The notes under the pieces: model-generated
What the model saw: the letters and a program-made list of their open reading frames with translations, nothing else
What the model was told of the DNA's origin: nothing
The model's database searches: none
Shown: positions 8,977 to 21,432 of the stretch, one piece after another
Numbering within the stretch: position 1 is the first letter of the stretch
Layout of the letters: each line of letters starts with the position of its first letter
Source of the DNA: Streptomyces malachitofuscus
GTDB lineage: Bacteria; Actinomycetota; Actinomycetes; Streptomycetales; Streptomycetaceae
Direction of reading: 5' to 3'
Length of the DNA stretch: 64,000 nucleotides
Assembly: GCF_014650055.1 (NCBI RefSeq)
Contig: NZ_BMUF01000001.1
Span: forward strand, 558,001-622,000
Program-made: the position numbers and the translations under genes

Positions 8977-9156
8977 TTACTCGTCGTCCTCGTCGTCCAG
9001 GCGGGCGAGCCAGGTGGCCAGGCGTTCCACCGGGACCTCGAAGTCGGGGTTGAGGTCGACGAACGTCCTCAGCTGCTCGGCCAGCCACTCGAAGGTGACT
9101 TCCTCCTCGCCGCGCCGCTTCTCCAGTTCCTCGATGCCACGGTCCGTGAAGTACAT
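8977..9156 (-). CDS. Small conserved acidic protein (DUF6104-like)
   Basis: A 59-residue protein starting MYFTDRGIEELEKRRGEEE and ending in an acidic DDEDDE tail. I recognise it as a short conserved Streptomyces protein next to the 2-oxoglutarate dehydrogenase gene, which I believe is filed as DUF6104; the role is unknown. No ribosome site precedes ATG 9156, but TATCCT lies seven bases upstream, so a leaderless transcript is plausible. A longer start at 9195 would add 13 residues without a ribosome site. Confidence 0.75.
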   Translation of the reverse strand: MYFTDRGIEELEKRRGEEEVTFEWLAEQLRTFVDLNPDFEVPVERLATWLARLDDEDDE

Positions 9157-9186
9157 GAGGACAAGGATATGTGCCGGAAAACGGGC

Positions 9187-9217
9187 GGGCCGCACCCCCG
9201 TGAGAGGGGTGCGGCCC
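9187..9217 (-). terminator. Terminator of kgd
   Basis: Perfect 12-bp stem (9187-9198 with 9206-9217), loop of 7, 20 bases beyond the kgd stop codon. Confidence 0.85.
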
Positions 9218-9236
9218 GCGCGCGTACTGCCGCCGG

Positions 9237-12200
9237 TTACGCCTCGAAGACCTCACGCACCAGCTGCTCCTGCTCGGCCTGGTGGCGCTTCGCGGAGCCG
9301 ACCGCCGGGGACGAGCCGTGCGGCCGCGAGATGCGGCGCAGACGCTCGTCGTGCGGCAGGTCGGCGCCGACCGCCAGGTCGAGGTGGTCGATCAGGTTGA
9401 GCGCGATGAACGGCCAGGCACCCTGGTTCGCCGGCTCCTCCTGGGCCCACAGGTACTTCTCGGCGTTCGGGTACTTCTTGATCTCCGCCTGGAGCTCCGC
9501 ACCCGGCAGCGGGTACAGGCGCTCGATGCGGATGATCGCCGTGTCCGTCGCGCCGCGCTTCTGCCGCTCGGCCTCGAGGTCGTAGTAGACCTTGCCGGCC
9601 GTGAAGACGACCTTCTTGACCGCGGCCGGGTCGACCGAGGCGTCGCCGATCACCGGGCGGAACTGGCCCGTGGTGAACTCCTCCGCCTTCGAGGCCGCGG
9701 CCTTCAGGCGCAGCATCGACTTCGGGGTGAAGACGACCAGCGGCTTGTGGTGCGGGTTGTGCACCTGCCACCGCAGGAGGTGGAAGTAGTTCGACGGCGA
9801 GGTCGGCATCGCGACCGTCATGTTGTTCTGGGCGCAGAGCTGCAGGAACCGCTCCGGACGGGCCGAGGAGTGGTCCGGGCCCTGGCCCTCGTAGCCGTGC
9901 GGGAGGAGCAGGACCACACCGGAGGTCTGGGCCCACTTCTGCTCCGCCGACGAGATGAACTCGTCCACGACCGTCTGCGCGCCGTTGACGAAGTCGCCGA
10001 ACTGCGCCTCCCACAGCACGAGCGCGTCGGGGCGGGCCAGCGAGTAGCCGTACTCGAAGCCCATCGCCGCGTACTCGGACAGCAGGGAGTTGTAGACGTT
10101 CAGCCGCGACTGGTCCTCGGAGAGGTACTGCAGCGGGGTGTACTCGTCGCCCGTGCTGCGGTCGATGATGACCGCGTGACGCTGGCCGAAGGTGCCGCGC
10201 TGGGAGTCCTGGCCGGCGAGGCGCACCGGGACGCCCTCGAGGAGCAGCGAGCCGAACGCGAGGGTCTCGCCCATGCCCCAGTCGATCGTGCCGTCCTCGA
10301 CCATCGACGCCCGGCGCTGCAGCTGCGGCAGCAGACGCGGGTGGACGGTGATGTGGTCGGGGATGTTCACCTGGGACTCGGCGATCCGCTTGACGACCTC
10401 GGTGGTGACCGCGGTGTTCACGGCGACCGGGAACTCCGCCTGCGGCTCCGAGGGCTCGACCGTCGTCGGCTGGGAGGTGGCCTCACGGACCTCCGTGAAG
10501 ACCTTCTCCAGCTGGCCCTGGTAGTCCTGCAGCGCCTGCTCGGCCTCTTCCAGGGTGATGTCGCCGCGACCGATGAGGGACTCGGTGTAGAGCTTGCGCA
10601 CCGAGCGCTTCTTGTCGATCAGGTCGTACATCAGCGGCTGGGTGAAGGCCGGGTTGTCCGACTCGTTGTGACCGCGGCGGCGGTAGCAGATGAGGTCGAT
10701 CACCACGTCCTTGTTGAACGCCTGGCGGAACTCGAAGGCCAGGCGTGCGACGCGCACGACCGCCTCCGGGTCGTCGCCGTTCACGTGGAAGATCGGCGCC
10801 TCGATCATGCGGGCCACGTCGGTGGCGTACATCGACGAGCGCGACGACTCCGGGGCGGCGGTGAAGCCGACCTGGTTGTTGATCACGACGTGCACCGTGC
10901 CGCCGGTGCGGTAGCCGCGCAGCTGCGACATGTTCAGGGTCTCGGCCACCACGCCCTGGCCCGCGAAGGCCGCGTCGCCGTGGATGGCCACCGGCAGGAC
11001 GGTGAAGTCCGTGCCGCCCTTGCCGATGATGTCCTGCTTGGCGCGGGCGACGCCCTCCAGGACCGGGTCCACCGCCTCCAGGTGCGAGGGGTTGGCGACC
11101 AGCGAGACCTTGATCTGCTCGCCGTCCAGGCCGGTGAAGGTGCCCTCGGCGCCCAGGTGGTACTTCACGTCGCCGGAGCCGTGCATCGACTTCGGGTCGA
11201 GGTTGCCCTCGAACTCGCGGAAGATCTGCGCGTACGACTTGCCGACGATGTTGGCCAGCACGTTCAGCCGGCCGCGGTGGGCCATGCCGATGACGACCTC
11301 GTCCAGGCGCGACTCGGCGGCCGAGTCCAGCACCGCGTCGAGCAGCGGGATGACGGACTCGCCGCCCTCCAGGGAGAAGCGCTTCTGGCCGACGTACTTG
11401 GTCTGCAGGAAGGTCTCGAAGGCCTCCGCCGCGTTCAGCCGGCGCAGGATGCGCAGCTGCTCCTCGCGCTCCGGCTTCGTGTGCGAGCGCTCGATGCGGT
11501 CCTGGATCCACTTGCGCTGCTTGGGGTCCTGGATGTGCATGAACTCGACGCCGGTGGTGCGGCAGTACGAGTCGCGCAGCACGCCCAGGATGTCGCGCAG
11601 CTTCATCAGGGACTTGCCGGCGAAGCCGCCGACGGCGAACTCGCGCTCCAGGTCCCACAGGGTGAGGCCGTGCTCGACGATGTCCAGGTCGGGGTGCTTG
11701 CGCTGCTTGTACTCCAGCGGGTCGGTGTCGGCCATGACGTGGCCGCGGACCCGGTAGGAGTGGATCAGGTCGAAGACCCGCGCGGCCTTGGTGACGTCGT
11801 CGTCGTGGGAGGCGTCGATGTCCTTGAGCCAGCGGACCGGCTCGTAGGGGATGCGCAGCGCCTCGAAGATCTCGTCGTAGAAGCCGTTCTCGCCGAGGAG
11901 GAGGTTCGCGACCGAGCGGAGGAACTCGCCGGAGGCGGCGCCCTGGATCACCCGGTGGTCGTAGGTCGACGTGAGCGTCATGACCTTGGAGATGCCGAGC
12001 TTGTTCAGGGTGTCCTGGCTGGTGCCCTGGAACTCCGCCGGGTAGTCCATCGAGCCGACGCCCAGGATCACCGACTGGCCGGGCATCAGGCGCGGCACGG
12101 AGTGGACGGTGCCGAGGCCGCCGGGGTTGGTCAGGGAGACCGTGACGCCGGTGAAGTCGTCCATCGTCAGCTTGTTGTCGCGGGCACGACGGACGATGTC

Positions 12201-13076
12201 CTCGTAGGCCTGCCAGAACTCGAAGAAGTTCAGCGTCTCGGCCTTCTTGATCGCCGCGACGACCAGCTGGCGGTCGCCGTTGGGCTTCACCAGGTCGATG
12301 GCCAGACCGAGATTGACGTGCTCCGGCTTGACCAGGGTCGGCTTGCCGGCCACGCGGGCGAACGAGTGGTTCATCGACGGCATGGCCTTGATGGCCTGCA
12401 CCATGGCGTAGCCGATGAGGTGCGTGAAGGAGATCTTCCCGCCGCGCGCCCGCTTGAGGTGGTTGTTGATGACGATGCGGTTGTCGAACAGCAGCTTCAC
12501 CGGGACCGCGCGCACGGACGTGGCCGTGGGCAGCTCCAGGGAGGCGTCCATGTTCTTCGCCACGGCGGCGGACGGGCCGCGCAGGGTCACCTGCTCGGGG
12601 CCGGTCTTGGCCTCGCCGGCAGACGTTCGCGCGGCGTCAGCCGCTCCGGCGGAGCCGGTGCTTGCACCGGGCTTCGGCTTGGCCGGTGCCGGCTTCGCGG
12701 CGGGCGCGGCGGCCTTCGCCGGAGCGGCGGCCTGCGCCGGGGCCTTGGCGGCGGCCGGCCGCGCGGCGGGTGCCGGTGCCGCGGCAGGGGGCTGCGCGGC
12801 CGCAGGGGCGGGCGCGGCGGGCTGGGCCGCGGGGGTGGTGGTTCCCGCGGCCCCCGCGGCCGCGGTACCCGCCGGAGCCGAGGTCGCAGGCGCGCCCGGC
12901 TTGTAGTCGGCGAAGAAGTCCCACCAGGCTCGGTCCACCGAGTTCGGGTCCTGGAGGTACTGCTGGTAGATCTCGTCGACGAGCCATTCGTTGGCACCGA
13001 AGGCCGCAGCGGGGTTCTTGCCCGCTTGGTCGGTGTCGGTCGAGATGCTCGAGTTACTGGGGGACTGTGGCGACAC
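9237..13076 (-). CDS. kgd: Multifunctional 2-oxoglutarate dehydrogenase E1/E2 (alpha-ketoglutarate decarboxylase)
   Basis: A 1279-residue TCA-cycle enzyme of the actinobacterial fusion type. Residues 1-58 are the E1-like N-terminal segment ([20 protein letters not shown]). Residues ~60-158 are an Ala/Pro/Lys linker that replaces the lipoyl part. An E2-like acyltransferase domain follows, with [11 protein letters not shown] near 373. A thiamine-diphosphate E1 module fills the rest, with the cofactor-binding GDAAFAGQG ... NNQVGF near 695-740. It oxidatively decarboxylates 2-oxoglutarate and, with a separate lipoyl-E2/E3, forms succinyl-CoA. In this family GarA-type FHA proteins can inhibit it. 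Start is GTG 13076 with AGAGGG upstream. Monocistronic, with a terminator at 9187-9217. Confidence 0.96.
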   Translation of the reverse strand: MSPQSPSNSSISTDTDQAGKNPAAAFGANEWLVDEIYQQYLQDPNSVDRAWWDFFADYKPGAPATSAPAGTAAAGAAGTTTPAAQPAAPAPAAAQPPAAAPAPAARPAAAKAPAQAAAPAKAAAPAAKPAPAKPKPGASTGSAGAADAARTSAGEAKTGPEQVTLRGPSAAVAKNMDASLELPTATSVRAVPVKLLFDNRIVINNHLKRARGGKISFTHLIGYAMVQAIKAMPSMNHSFARVAGKPTLVKPEHVNLGLAIDLVKPNGDRQLVVAAIKKAETLNFFEFWQAYEDIVRRARDNKLTMDDFTGVTVSLTNPGGLGTVHSVPRLMPGQSVILGVGSMDYPAEFQGTSQDTLNKLGISKVMTLTSTYDHRVIQGAASGEFLRSVANLLLGENGFYDEIFEALRIPYEPVRWLKDIDASHDDDVTKAARVFDLIHSYRVRGHVMADTDPLEYKQRKHPDLDIVEHGLTLWDLEREFAVGGFAGKSLMKLRDILGVLRDSYCRTTGVEFMHIQDPKQRKWIQDRIERSHTKPEREEQLRILRRLNAAEAFETFLQTKYVGQKRFSLEGGESVIPLLDAVLDSAAESRLDEVVIGMAHRGRLNVLANIVGKSYAQIFREFEGNLDPKSMHGSGDVKYHLGAEGTFTGLDGEQIKVSLVANPSHLEAVDPVLEGVARAKQDIIGKGGTDFTVLPVAIHGDAAFAGQGVVAETLNMSQLRGYRTGGTVHVVINNQVGFTAAPESSRSSMYATDVARMIEAPIFHVNGDDPEAVVRVARLAFEFRQAFNKDVVIDLICYRRRGHNESDNPAFTQPLMYDLIDKKRSVRKLYTESLIGRGDITLEEAEQALQDYQGQLEKVFTEVREATSQPTTVEPSEPQAEFPVAVNTAVTTEVVKRIAESQVNIPDHITVHPRLLPQLQRRASMVEDGTIDWGMGETLAFGSLLLEGVPVRLAGQDSQRGTFGQRHAVIIDRSTGDEYTPLQYLSEDQSRLNVYNSLLSEYAAMGFEYGYSLARPDALVLWEAQFGDFVNGAQTVVDEFISSAEQKWAQTSGVVLLLPHGYEGQGPDHSSARPERFLQLCAQNNMTVAMPTSPSNYFHLLRWQVHNPHHKPLVVFTPKSMLRLKAAASKAEEFTTGQFRPVIGDASVDPAAVKKVVFTAGKVYYDLEAERQKRGATDTAIIRIERLYPLPGAELQAEIKKYPNAEKYLWAQEEPANQGAWPFIALNLIDHLDLAVGADLPHDERLRRISRPHGSSPAVGSAKRHQAEQEQLVREVFEA

Positions 13077-13367
13077 GGCGTCAACCGCCCTCTTCCGCTT
13101 CGCAAGATGATGGACAGCGGAAATAAAGGCTACGCCCCCCGGGGCGAGAAGGTCAGGCCGGGCCCGTTCATCGTCGTGTAAGTCACATCCCCGCGCGTGT
13201 TTCGGCGCGGGAAATGGCGGGAAACAAGCGAGGTTTTGGTTCTTCCGGAGGCATCGGGCATCGCTCGGCCACGGCCTGGCGCGCGGTTCGCGCGGGCCTG
13301 TGCCTGATCACACGTGTCCGTCAGCGCCGACACGTTTGGATCTTGCGGCTCCGCTTCGAACTTTACG

Positions 13368-14480
13368 TCAACTTGGTACGGATGGCGCTCCCGGAAGAGT
13401 GATCAGAATCCGGCAGCCCCGCTCGGATTCGGCCACTCCGATCCGGCCGCCGTGCAGATCGACGGCCCAGCGGGCGATCGCCAGGCCGAGACCCGTGCCG
13501 CCGTCGCTGCCCGGTCCGTGGGGACGGTTGACGTTGCCGCGGTTGAACCGCTCGAAGACCCGCCGCCACTCCGTCCGCGGAATGCCCGGGCCCTCGTCCA
13601 GCACCTCGAGCTCCAGCGAGTCCGGCTGGGAACCGCGCCGCGCCCGGACCGTCACGCGGCCGTGCGGCGGGCTGTGCTTGACCGCGTTGTCGATGAGATT
13701 GGCGACGACCTGGTGGATGCGCTCGGGGTCGGCGTGTGCGGTGAGCTCGGGCGGCGACACATCGAGGTGCAGATGCACGTCCGTCCGGGTGTGGCTGCCG
13801 GATCCGGAGGCCATGCCCGCACGGGCCGAGGAGACCATGTTGGCCTCCTTGAGCACGCCCGACAGATACGGCCACACCTCGAACCGGCGCTTCTTCAGCG
13901 GGACGACCCCGTTGTCCAGGCGGGACAGGTCCAGGAGCGTCTCCACCAGGCGCCCGAGCCGCTCCGTCTGCTTCAGGGCCGTGCGCATCGTCTCGGGATC
14001 GGCCTCGGTGACGCCGTCGACGATGTTCTCCAGCACCGCGCGCAGGCCCGCGATCGGGGTGCGCAGCTCGTGCGAGACGTTGGCCACCAGCTCCTTGCGC
14101 TGGAGGTCCTGGGCCTCCAGCTCGTCGGCCATGACGTTGATCGTCTGGGCCAGGTCGCCCAGCTCGTCCCGGCGGTTCTCGCGCACCCGGCGGGTGTAGT
14201 CGCCGTGCGAGATGGACCGGGCCACGGCGTTCATGTCGTCCAGCGGCGCGGTGAGCGAGTGCGCCACGAACTGCGTGATGAGCAGCGTGGCGATCATCGA
14301 GAAGACCGTGATGAAGCGCAGCTCCGTCTTGGTGTGCACCGCGATCACCGACAGTCCCGTGGTGATCAGTACCGAGACGACGACCAGCGCACCCAGCTTG
14401 GTCTTGATCGAGAACGGGCGTACACCGCCCCAGGGCTGTGCACCCCCGGGGCCTCTGCGTCCGGCCGGACCCTCGCTCAT
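13368..14480 (-). CDS. Sensor histidine kinase (EnvZ/OmpR-partner type)
   Basis: A 370-residue membrane kinase. Hydrophobic helices lie near residues 30-48 and 57-75 with almost no extracytoplasmic loop, so it probably senses within the membrane or through a partner. A HAMP segment follows, then the HisKA box with phospho-acceptor H137 (NVSHELRTP), and an ATPase domain with the glycine box GTGLGLAIARWAVD. Its start overlaps the response regulator stop by four bases (ATGA); the two are an operon read from 15217 leftward. The signal is unknown. Confidence 0.93.
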   Translation of the reverse strand: MSEGPAGRRGPGGAQPWGGVRPFSIKTKLGALVVVSVLITTGLSVIAVHTKTELRFITVFSMIATLLITQFVAHSLTAPLDDMNAVARSISHGDYTRRVRENRRDELGDLAQTINVMADELEAQDLQRKELVANVSHELRTPIAGLRAVLENIVDGVTEADPETMRTALKQTERLGRLVETLLDLSRLDNGVVPLKKRRFEVWPYLSGVLKEANMVSSARAGMASGSGSHTRTDVHLHLDVSPPELTAHADPERIHQVVANLIDNAVKHSPPHGRVTVRARRGSQPDSLELEVLDEGPGIPRTEWRRVFERFNRGNVNRPHGPGSDGGTGLGLAIARWAVDLHGGRIGVAESERGCRILITLPGAPSVPS

Positions 14481-15217
14481 GGCGTCGGCGTCTCCAGGGC
14501 GTAGCCCACGCCGTGCACGGTGCGGATGCGCTCGGCGCCGATCTTCCGGCGCAGCGCCTTGATGTGGCTGTCGACGGTCCGGGTGCCGGAGGCGTCCGCC
14601 CAGTCCCAGACCTCGGCCAGCAGCTGCTCACGGGAGAGCACCGCGCGGGGCGTGTTCGCCAGGCACACCAGGAGGTCGAACTCGGTGGGCGTCAGGTGCA
14701 CGTCCTCGCTGCGCACGCGCACCCTGCGCTGCGCGTGGTCGATCTCCAGCTCGCCCAGCCGCAGGATGCCGCTGCGCGGGGTGGTGGCGGCGAGCGCCGC
14801 GCGCTCCATGCGGCGCAGCAGCACATGTACGCGGGCCGCCAGTTCCCGCATGGAGAACGGCTTGGTCATGTAGTCGTCGGCGCCGACACCCAGCCCGACC
14901 AGCATGTCGGTCTCGTCGTCCCGCGCGGTGAGCATCAGCACGGGCACCGGCCGCTGGGCCTGCACGCGGCGGCAGACCTCCAGGCCGTCGAAGCCCGGCA
15001 GCATGATGTCGAGGATCAGCAGGTCGGGCTGCCAGGCCTCCGCCGTGTCGACCGCGGACGGGCCGTCGCTCGCCGTTTGCACCAGGAATCCCTCGGCGCG
15101 AAGGCGGGTCGCGATGGCGTCCACGATCGTCGCATCGTCCTCGACCACCAGAACCCGGCGCTGCGCGCCGGGGGTGGTCGTCGCCGTGCCGTTGTGGGAG
15201 GTGTGTGTCTGCTCCAT
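14477..15217 (-). CDS. OmpR-family response regulator
   Basis: A 246-residue regulator with receiver domain (acidic pair EDD at 26-28, phospho-acceptor D70 in LLILDIMLPG, lysine in MTKPF) and a C-terminal winged helix (LTPTEFDLLVCL ... RTVDSHIKALRRKIG). A 20-residue polar extension precedes the receiver. It is co-translated with the sensor kinase downstream. Targets unknown; no obvious direct-repeat operator is seen in its own upstream region. Confidence 0.94.
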   Translation of the reverse strand: MEQTHTSHNGTATTTPGAQRRVLVVEDDATIVDAIATRLRAEGFLVQTASDGPSAVDTAEAWQPDLLILDIMLPGFDGLEVCRRVQAQRPVPVLMLTARDDETDMLVGLGVGADDYMTKPFSMRELAARVHVLLRRMERAALAATTPRSGILRLGELEIDHAQRRVRVRSEDVHLTPTEFDLLVCLANTPRAVLSREQLLAEVWDWADASGTRTVDSHIKALRRKIGAERIRTVHGVGYALETPTP

Positions 15218-15342
15218 CGCCCGCCCCTGAGGTGTGCTTTTTCCGGAATCCGTGGGGTGATCCGTCGTCTGCGCATCACTGCGATTGACGCTTGAATGAT
15301 CGGCGTCAGGGAAGCAGCGTACGGGGATTCACCGTGGCTTTG

Positions 15343-16032
15343 CTATCCAGGGCGGACGCCGATGTGCACGACGTCCGGAACGCCCCGGGCAACGGTGATC
15401 TCTTCGGTACGCACCTGTCGGAACCCGGCATTCCGCAAGGTTCCCTCGAATTCCGGGGAGGGCTTGGCGGACCAGACCGCGAGCACTCCGCCCGGTTTCA
15501 ACACCCTTGCGCAGGCTGCCAGTCCGGCCGGTGAATAGAGCCCCTCGTTGTCCTCGGTGACGGTCCAGTCGGGCCCGTTGTCGATATCGAGGCACAGCGC
15601 GTCGAACGTGTCGGACGTCTCATTGACGTAACGGACCAGGTCGGCCTCGACGATCTTCGTGCGGGGGTCGGCCAGGGCCCGCGCGGAGAGCCCGGTCAGC
15701 GGCCCCGCGCGGTGCCACTCGATGATGGCCGGCTCGCGCTCCACCACGGTGATCCCTCCCCAGCGCGACTGGCCGGCGGCGTGTGCGAGCGAGAAGCCGA
15801 CCCCGAGACCGCCGATCAGGACCCGCGGGTGAGCCGTGCGCTCGTCGAGGGCGGTCAGGGCCGCGTCGACGAGCCGCCGCTCCGAACGGCCGTCGGAGGT
15901 GTCCATCAGGAAGCAGCCGTTGGCGATGATCTGCAGCAGGCCGCCGTGCCTGCGCAGCACGACCTCGCCGTACGGGCCCTCGCGGCGGTCCAGGACTTCG
16001 GGGGCTTCGGGAATGTCGTACGGGGTGGGCAT
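15343..16032 (-). CDS. Spermidine synthase-like methyltransferase-fold protein
   Basis: A 229-residue Rossmann-fold protein of the spermidine synthase superfamily. The nucleotide-binding motif LIGGLGVGFSLAHA and the acidic strand-2 end VVEREPAII are present, with DALCLDIDNGP in the catalytic-loop position. In Streptomyces such short relatives occur widely, and true polyamine synthesis is not established for them. It stands alone between the two-component operon and lon, oppositely oriented to lon. Confidence 0.8.
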   Translation of the reverse strand: MPTPYDIPEAPEVLDRREGPYGEVVLRRHGGLLQIIANGCFLMDTSDGRSERRLVDAALTALDERTAHPRVLIGGLGVGFSLAHAAGQSRWGGITVVEREPAIIEWHRAGPLTGLSARALADPRTKIVEADLVRYVNETSDTFDALCLDIDNGPDWTVTEDNEGLYSPAGLAACARVLKPGGVLAVWSAKPSPEFEGTLRNAGFRQVRTEEITVARGVPDVVHIGVRPG

Positions 16033-16092
16033 GCGTTCATCCTGACAGCCGTGTTTCCGCGCCGTTCACGGTCCTTCAGGGGCCCGGAGTGG

Positions 16093-16110
16093 TGATCGCT
16101 CAGAGCGAAC
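16093..16110 (+). promoter_or_regulatory. ClgR-type operator upstream of lon
   Basis: TGATCGCTCAGAGCGAAC matches the actinobacterial ClgR consensus WNNWCGCYNANRGCGWWS at every defined position. ClgR activates clp and lon genes in Streptomyces and Corynebacterium. It lies 75-92 bases upstream of the lon start, suitable for an activator site. Confidence 0.8.
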
Positions 16111-16142
16111 GCGCCCCCGGGAACATTCGACGGCCCCTCTGC

Positions 16143-16163
16143 ATTGAGTCGGCATAGCTCAAC
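16143..16163 (+). promoter_or_regulatory. HAIR-like element (HspR operator) upstream of lon
   Basis: ATTGAGT-N7-GCTCAAC resembles the HspR operator CTTGAGT-N7-ACTCAAG, matching 11 of 14 arm positions with the correct 7-base spacer. HspR represses dnaK, clpB and lon in Streptomyces. It lies 21-41 bases upstream of the start codon, where repressor binding would block transcription. Confidence 0.75.
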
Positions 16164-16184
16164 TTGACTGCCGAAGGGGAGATC

Positions 16185-18599
<2,415 letters not shown>

Positions 18600-18617
18600 C
18601 GGACGCGGCCGGATCGG

Positions 18618-18653
18618 GAAGGCCCGGGTCCCGTGAGGGAGGCCCGGGCCTTC
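18618..18653. terminator. Bidirectional terminator between lon and the lysozyme gene
   Basis: 11-bp inverted repeat (18618-18628 with 18643-18653), extended by an inner TCCC/GGGA pairing, between two convergent genes. Confidence 0.85.
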
Positions 18654-18670
18654 ACCGCGTCCGGGGCCGG

Positions 18671-19495
18671 TCAGCCGCGGGCGAAGGTGCGTACCCGGTC
18701 GACGGTGCCGTTGAAGCGGTCGTGGTCCCCGACGGTCGGACCGGTCGAGGTGTACTGCCACATCGTGTACGTCCCCCAGCCGGCGGGCAGTTCGCCCACG
18801 GTGGAGGCGTACCGGGCGATCCACAGGGGAGTGGTGGCGGCGAAGCCGGCGTAGTTGCCGGTGCACTGCTTCCACCAGCTCGTGGCCGTGTAGATGACGG
18901 CGCTCCGCCCGGTGCGGGCCCGGTACTGGTTCAGGAAGTCACGGATCCAGCTCACCATCGAGCTCTGCGACTTGCCGTAGCAGGCGTCGCCGTACGGGTT
19001 CCACTCGATGTCCAGCACGCCCGGGAGGGTCCGTCCGTCGGCGGACCAGGCGCCGCCGCGGTCGACGAAGTAGTCGGCCTGGGCGGCGCCGCTCGCCGTG
19101 TCGGGCGTCGCGAAGTGGTACGCACCGCGGATCATGCCGACGTCGTAGGAGCCGTTGTACTGCTGGGAGTGGTACGGGTTGGTGTAGTACGTCCCCTCCG
19201 TGGCCTTGGCGTAGGCCCACCGGACCCCGCTCTTCCACAGCGTCGGCCAGGCGACGTTGCCCTGGTGACTGGAGACGTCCACGCCCTCCGTCTGGGTGGA
19301 GCGCGAGGTGGGGAGGCCGCCGCTGCCGTCGTGGGCGACGACGCCCATGCCCATGTGGGCGGAGCCGCGCGGGGGGACGGTCGGGGCGGATTCGGCCGCG
19401 CCGGCCGCGCGGGGGAGGGAGAGGACCGCGAGCAGGACCGCCCCGGCGGTCGCGAGCGCGGGTATGCGGGTGAGGCCGGATCTGTGCACAGGCAT
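18671..19495 (-). CDS. Secreted GH25 lysozyme (N,O-diacetylmuramidase-like)
   Basis: A 274-residue exported cell-wall hydrolase that cleaves the muramic acid-glucosamine bond. Residues 1-33 are a signal peptide ending AAGA. The GH25 barrel starts at GVDVSSHQGNVAW and contains VLDIEWNPYG with the catalytic acidic pair, then SAVIYTATSWW. I start at ATG 19495, which has GGAG upstream and gives a proper signal peptide. It is close in type to Streptomyces cellosyl-like lysozymes. Monocistronic, converging on lon. Confidence 0.93.
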   Translation of the reverse strand: MPVHRSGLTRIPALATAGAVLLAVLSLPRAAGAAESAPTVPPRGSAHMGMGVVAHDGSGGLPTSRSTQTEGVDVSSHQGNVAWPTLWKSGVRWAYAKATEGTYYTNPYHSQQYNGSYDVGMIRGAYHFATPDTASGAAQADYFVDRGGAWSADGRTLPGVLDIEWNPYGDACYGKSQSSMVSWIRDFLNQYRARTGRSAVIYTATSWWKQCTGNYAGFAATTPLWIARYASTVGELPAGWGTYTMWQYTSTGPTVGDHDRFNGTVDRVRTFARG

Positions 19496-19725
19496 GACGC
19501 ATCTCCGAAAGGTCGGTGGGGGCGAACCCGGAATGTGACCCACATCGCATGTAGTGGGCATGCCACGTAATCGCCTGGTAGAGAAATTGTGCGCGCGGAC
19601 CACGACGGCCACGGGCCGGGCCGCGCGCTGCCGTTGGTCTACGCCTGCGAAATACTGGTGGAGCTGCGGCGACGTCGCCACTTGGCGGGAAACTTTCAGA
19701 ACGGGAAACCGAGGCAGGGGCAGAC

Positions 19726-20220
19726 GTGCACGATGACGCAAACGGCGGCGGGGAACCCGCCGCCTCCCCGGGGCCCGCGTCCGATGTGGAGCAGCCCGGC
19801 TTCCTCGCGCTGGAACGCGAGTTGACGGTGCTGCTGCGCCGCGCCCGCGCCAGCCAGGGGGAGATGGCCCGCGCGGTCCACCCCGACCTGGAGCCGTCCG
19901 CCTACGGGCTGCTGGTCCGTCTGGATGAGTGCGGCCGCCAGCGGGCGACCGAGCTCGCCGCCTACATCGGCGTCGGCAAGGCCACGATGTCCCGCCAGCT
20001 GCGGGCGCTCGAGGAACTCGGACTCGTCGGCCGCGAGCCGGACCCCGCCGACGGCCGCGCCTGGCTGGTCGCCCTCACCGCAGAGGGGCAGCAGCGGGTG
20101 AGCAGGGTCCGCGAGGCCCGCCGCGCCCGTTACGCCGGCCGGCTGGCCGACTGGGACCCCGCCGAGGTCACGGAACTCGCCCGGCTGCTCAACCAGCTCA
20201 ACCGGGGGATGGAGAAGTGA
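19726..20220 (+). CDS. MarR family transcriptional regulator
   Basis: A 164-residue winged-helix repressor-type protein. The DNA-binding region shows ATELAAYIGVGKATMSRQLRALEELGLV followed by the wing EPDPADGRAWLVALT. Start GTG 19726 has AGGGG upstream; the first ~22 residues are a flexible acidic extension. It is divergent from the lysozyme gene (231 bases between) and convergent with the PP2C-like gene. Its target may be either itself or a neighbour; no palindrome could be assigned. Confidence 0.88.
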   Translation: MHDDANGGGEPAASPGPASDVEQPGFLALERELTVLLRRARASQGEMARAVHPDLEPSAYGLLVRLDECGRQRATELAAYIGVGKATMSRQLRALEELGLVGREPDPADGRAWLVALTAEGQQRVSRVREARRARYAGRLADWDPAEVTELARLLNQLNRGMEK

Positions 20221-20242
20221 CCGGCGGGCGACGGAGGCATCG

Positions 20243-21037
20243 CTAGCGGGGTGACAGCTCCACGTAGACGACGGTGGCGTCGTCGTGCGTCTTGCCGCGG
20301 CGCGGAGGCACCCGGTCCGCGTCCGCCCGCTCCAGGGACCGCACCCGGTCCACCAGAGCCTGCGGACCCTCCTTGCGGATCAGGGTGACGCAGTCCGTCC
20401 AGTCGCCCTCCTGGAACCTCTCCACCCAGCGCGCCGCACCGTCGGTCAGTGCCGCGAGCGTGCGCACCTCGCCACGCGGCAGCGAACCGGTGACCGCGCG
20501 GGAGGCCACCGAGGGGTCCGCCGCCGCCGTGAAGAAGCCGCCCTCCTTGTTGCGCAGCGTGCCGTCCACCAGGGCGTGGGTGGCCAGGGCCGAACGGGGC
20601 AGCCGGTCCAGCCGGTCGTCCAGCAGTGCGGTGACCGTGCCGTCGGGCGCCTCGGCGAGCAGCGCCGAGTCGGACAGCACCAGGTACTCCACCGAGTCGG
20701 GTGACCAGCGGGCCAGGACCACCGTTGCCTGCGGTGTGCGCGGGTGAGAAAGGTCACAGGTTGCCGCGTGACTCCCGGCGGTACGCGCGAGGGCGCGGGA
20801 CAGCACCTCGGCGAGGGGAACATCCGGGAGGGAAACGGTCAGTTCGGTCAGCGCGCCGCCCAGCCGGGCGGTGAACCAGGGCACGGAATGCAGACAGCCG
20901 CCCCCGTCACCCGGTGGTGTGACCCCGTCCAGCACCACGAGCGAACCGCCCTGCCCGGAGGCCGGGAGCCCGACGCTCGCGAAGTCCTCGTTGGGGCGGC
21001 CCGGATCACCCGGCTCCGAAACCAGCTCAGTACGCAC
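20243..21037 (-). CDS. PP2C-like protein phosphatase family protein
   Basis: A 264-residue protein with PPM-fold features: the N-terminal NEDFASVG (counterpart of the metal-binding RxxNED), the LVVLDGVT strand in place of canonical DGMGG, and the C-terminal HDDATVVYVEL strand with the last metal-binding aspartate. The classic central DG and GDS motifs are weakened, so it may be a divergent phosphatase or an inactive relative. I start it at GTG 21037; the longer frame is low-complexity leader. Substrate unknown. Confidence 0.75.
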   Translation of the reverse strand: MRTELVSEPGDPGRPNEDFASVGLPASGQGGSLVVLDGVTPPGDGGGCLHSVPWFTARLGGALTELTVSLPDVPLAEVLSRALARTAGSHAATCDLSHPRTPQATVVLARWSPDSVEYLVLSDSALLAEAPDGTVTALLDDRLDRLPRSALATHALVDGTLRNKEGGFFTAAADPSVASRAVTGSLPRGEVRTLAALTDGAARWVERFQEGDWTDCVTLIRKEGPQALVDRVRSLERADADRVPPRRGKTHDDATVVYVELSPR

Positions 21038-21432
21038 CCCACCAGTCTGCACGAGCCCTCCACAACGCTCGCCAAAGACGGGCAACGGTCGCCGGATCCC
21101 CGCAGCCTCGCAGGTCAGGCGCCTGATTTGGGAGGGATTGCAGGCCTCCGGGAAGGCGTGGCGGCGAATATTGCCACCGCCTGCCGCAGACGTCCAACCG
21201 GCGTGCCGCACACGGCGGCTGCGGGCCGTCGCGGGACTTGCTCCCCAACTCACGTCCGATGTTCACTCCTTCGAGTGGCGGGTCAGGTGATGCGCATCCG
21301 CTGTCCACGGGCACTGGGAGGGTCGGGGAGCGATGGGGGCGCCTCGCTGTCCGAGCACGGTCACGGGCTCGGGGTGAACACCCGCACCCGTTGACGGAGC
21401 GTCACCCGGGCCCACGGGTACACGAGTCAGGA
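21038..21432. other. Intergenic region between PP2C-like gene and conservon
   Basis: Divergent promoter region of about 395 bases. It contains the perfect 12-bp palindrome TCAGGCGCCTGA at 21115-21126, a possible operator. Open frames that run through it lack ribosome sites and family resemblance. Confidence 0.5.

Noticed and set aside
9282..13181. A 1299-codon open frame on the plus strand opposite kgd
   Set aside because: It is the mirror of the Kgd coding frame, a known artefact in very GC-rich DNA. Its product is Arg/Val/Asp-rich without domains, while the minus strand gives a full-length, motif-complete Kgd.
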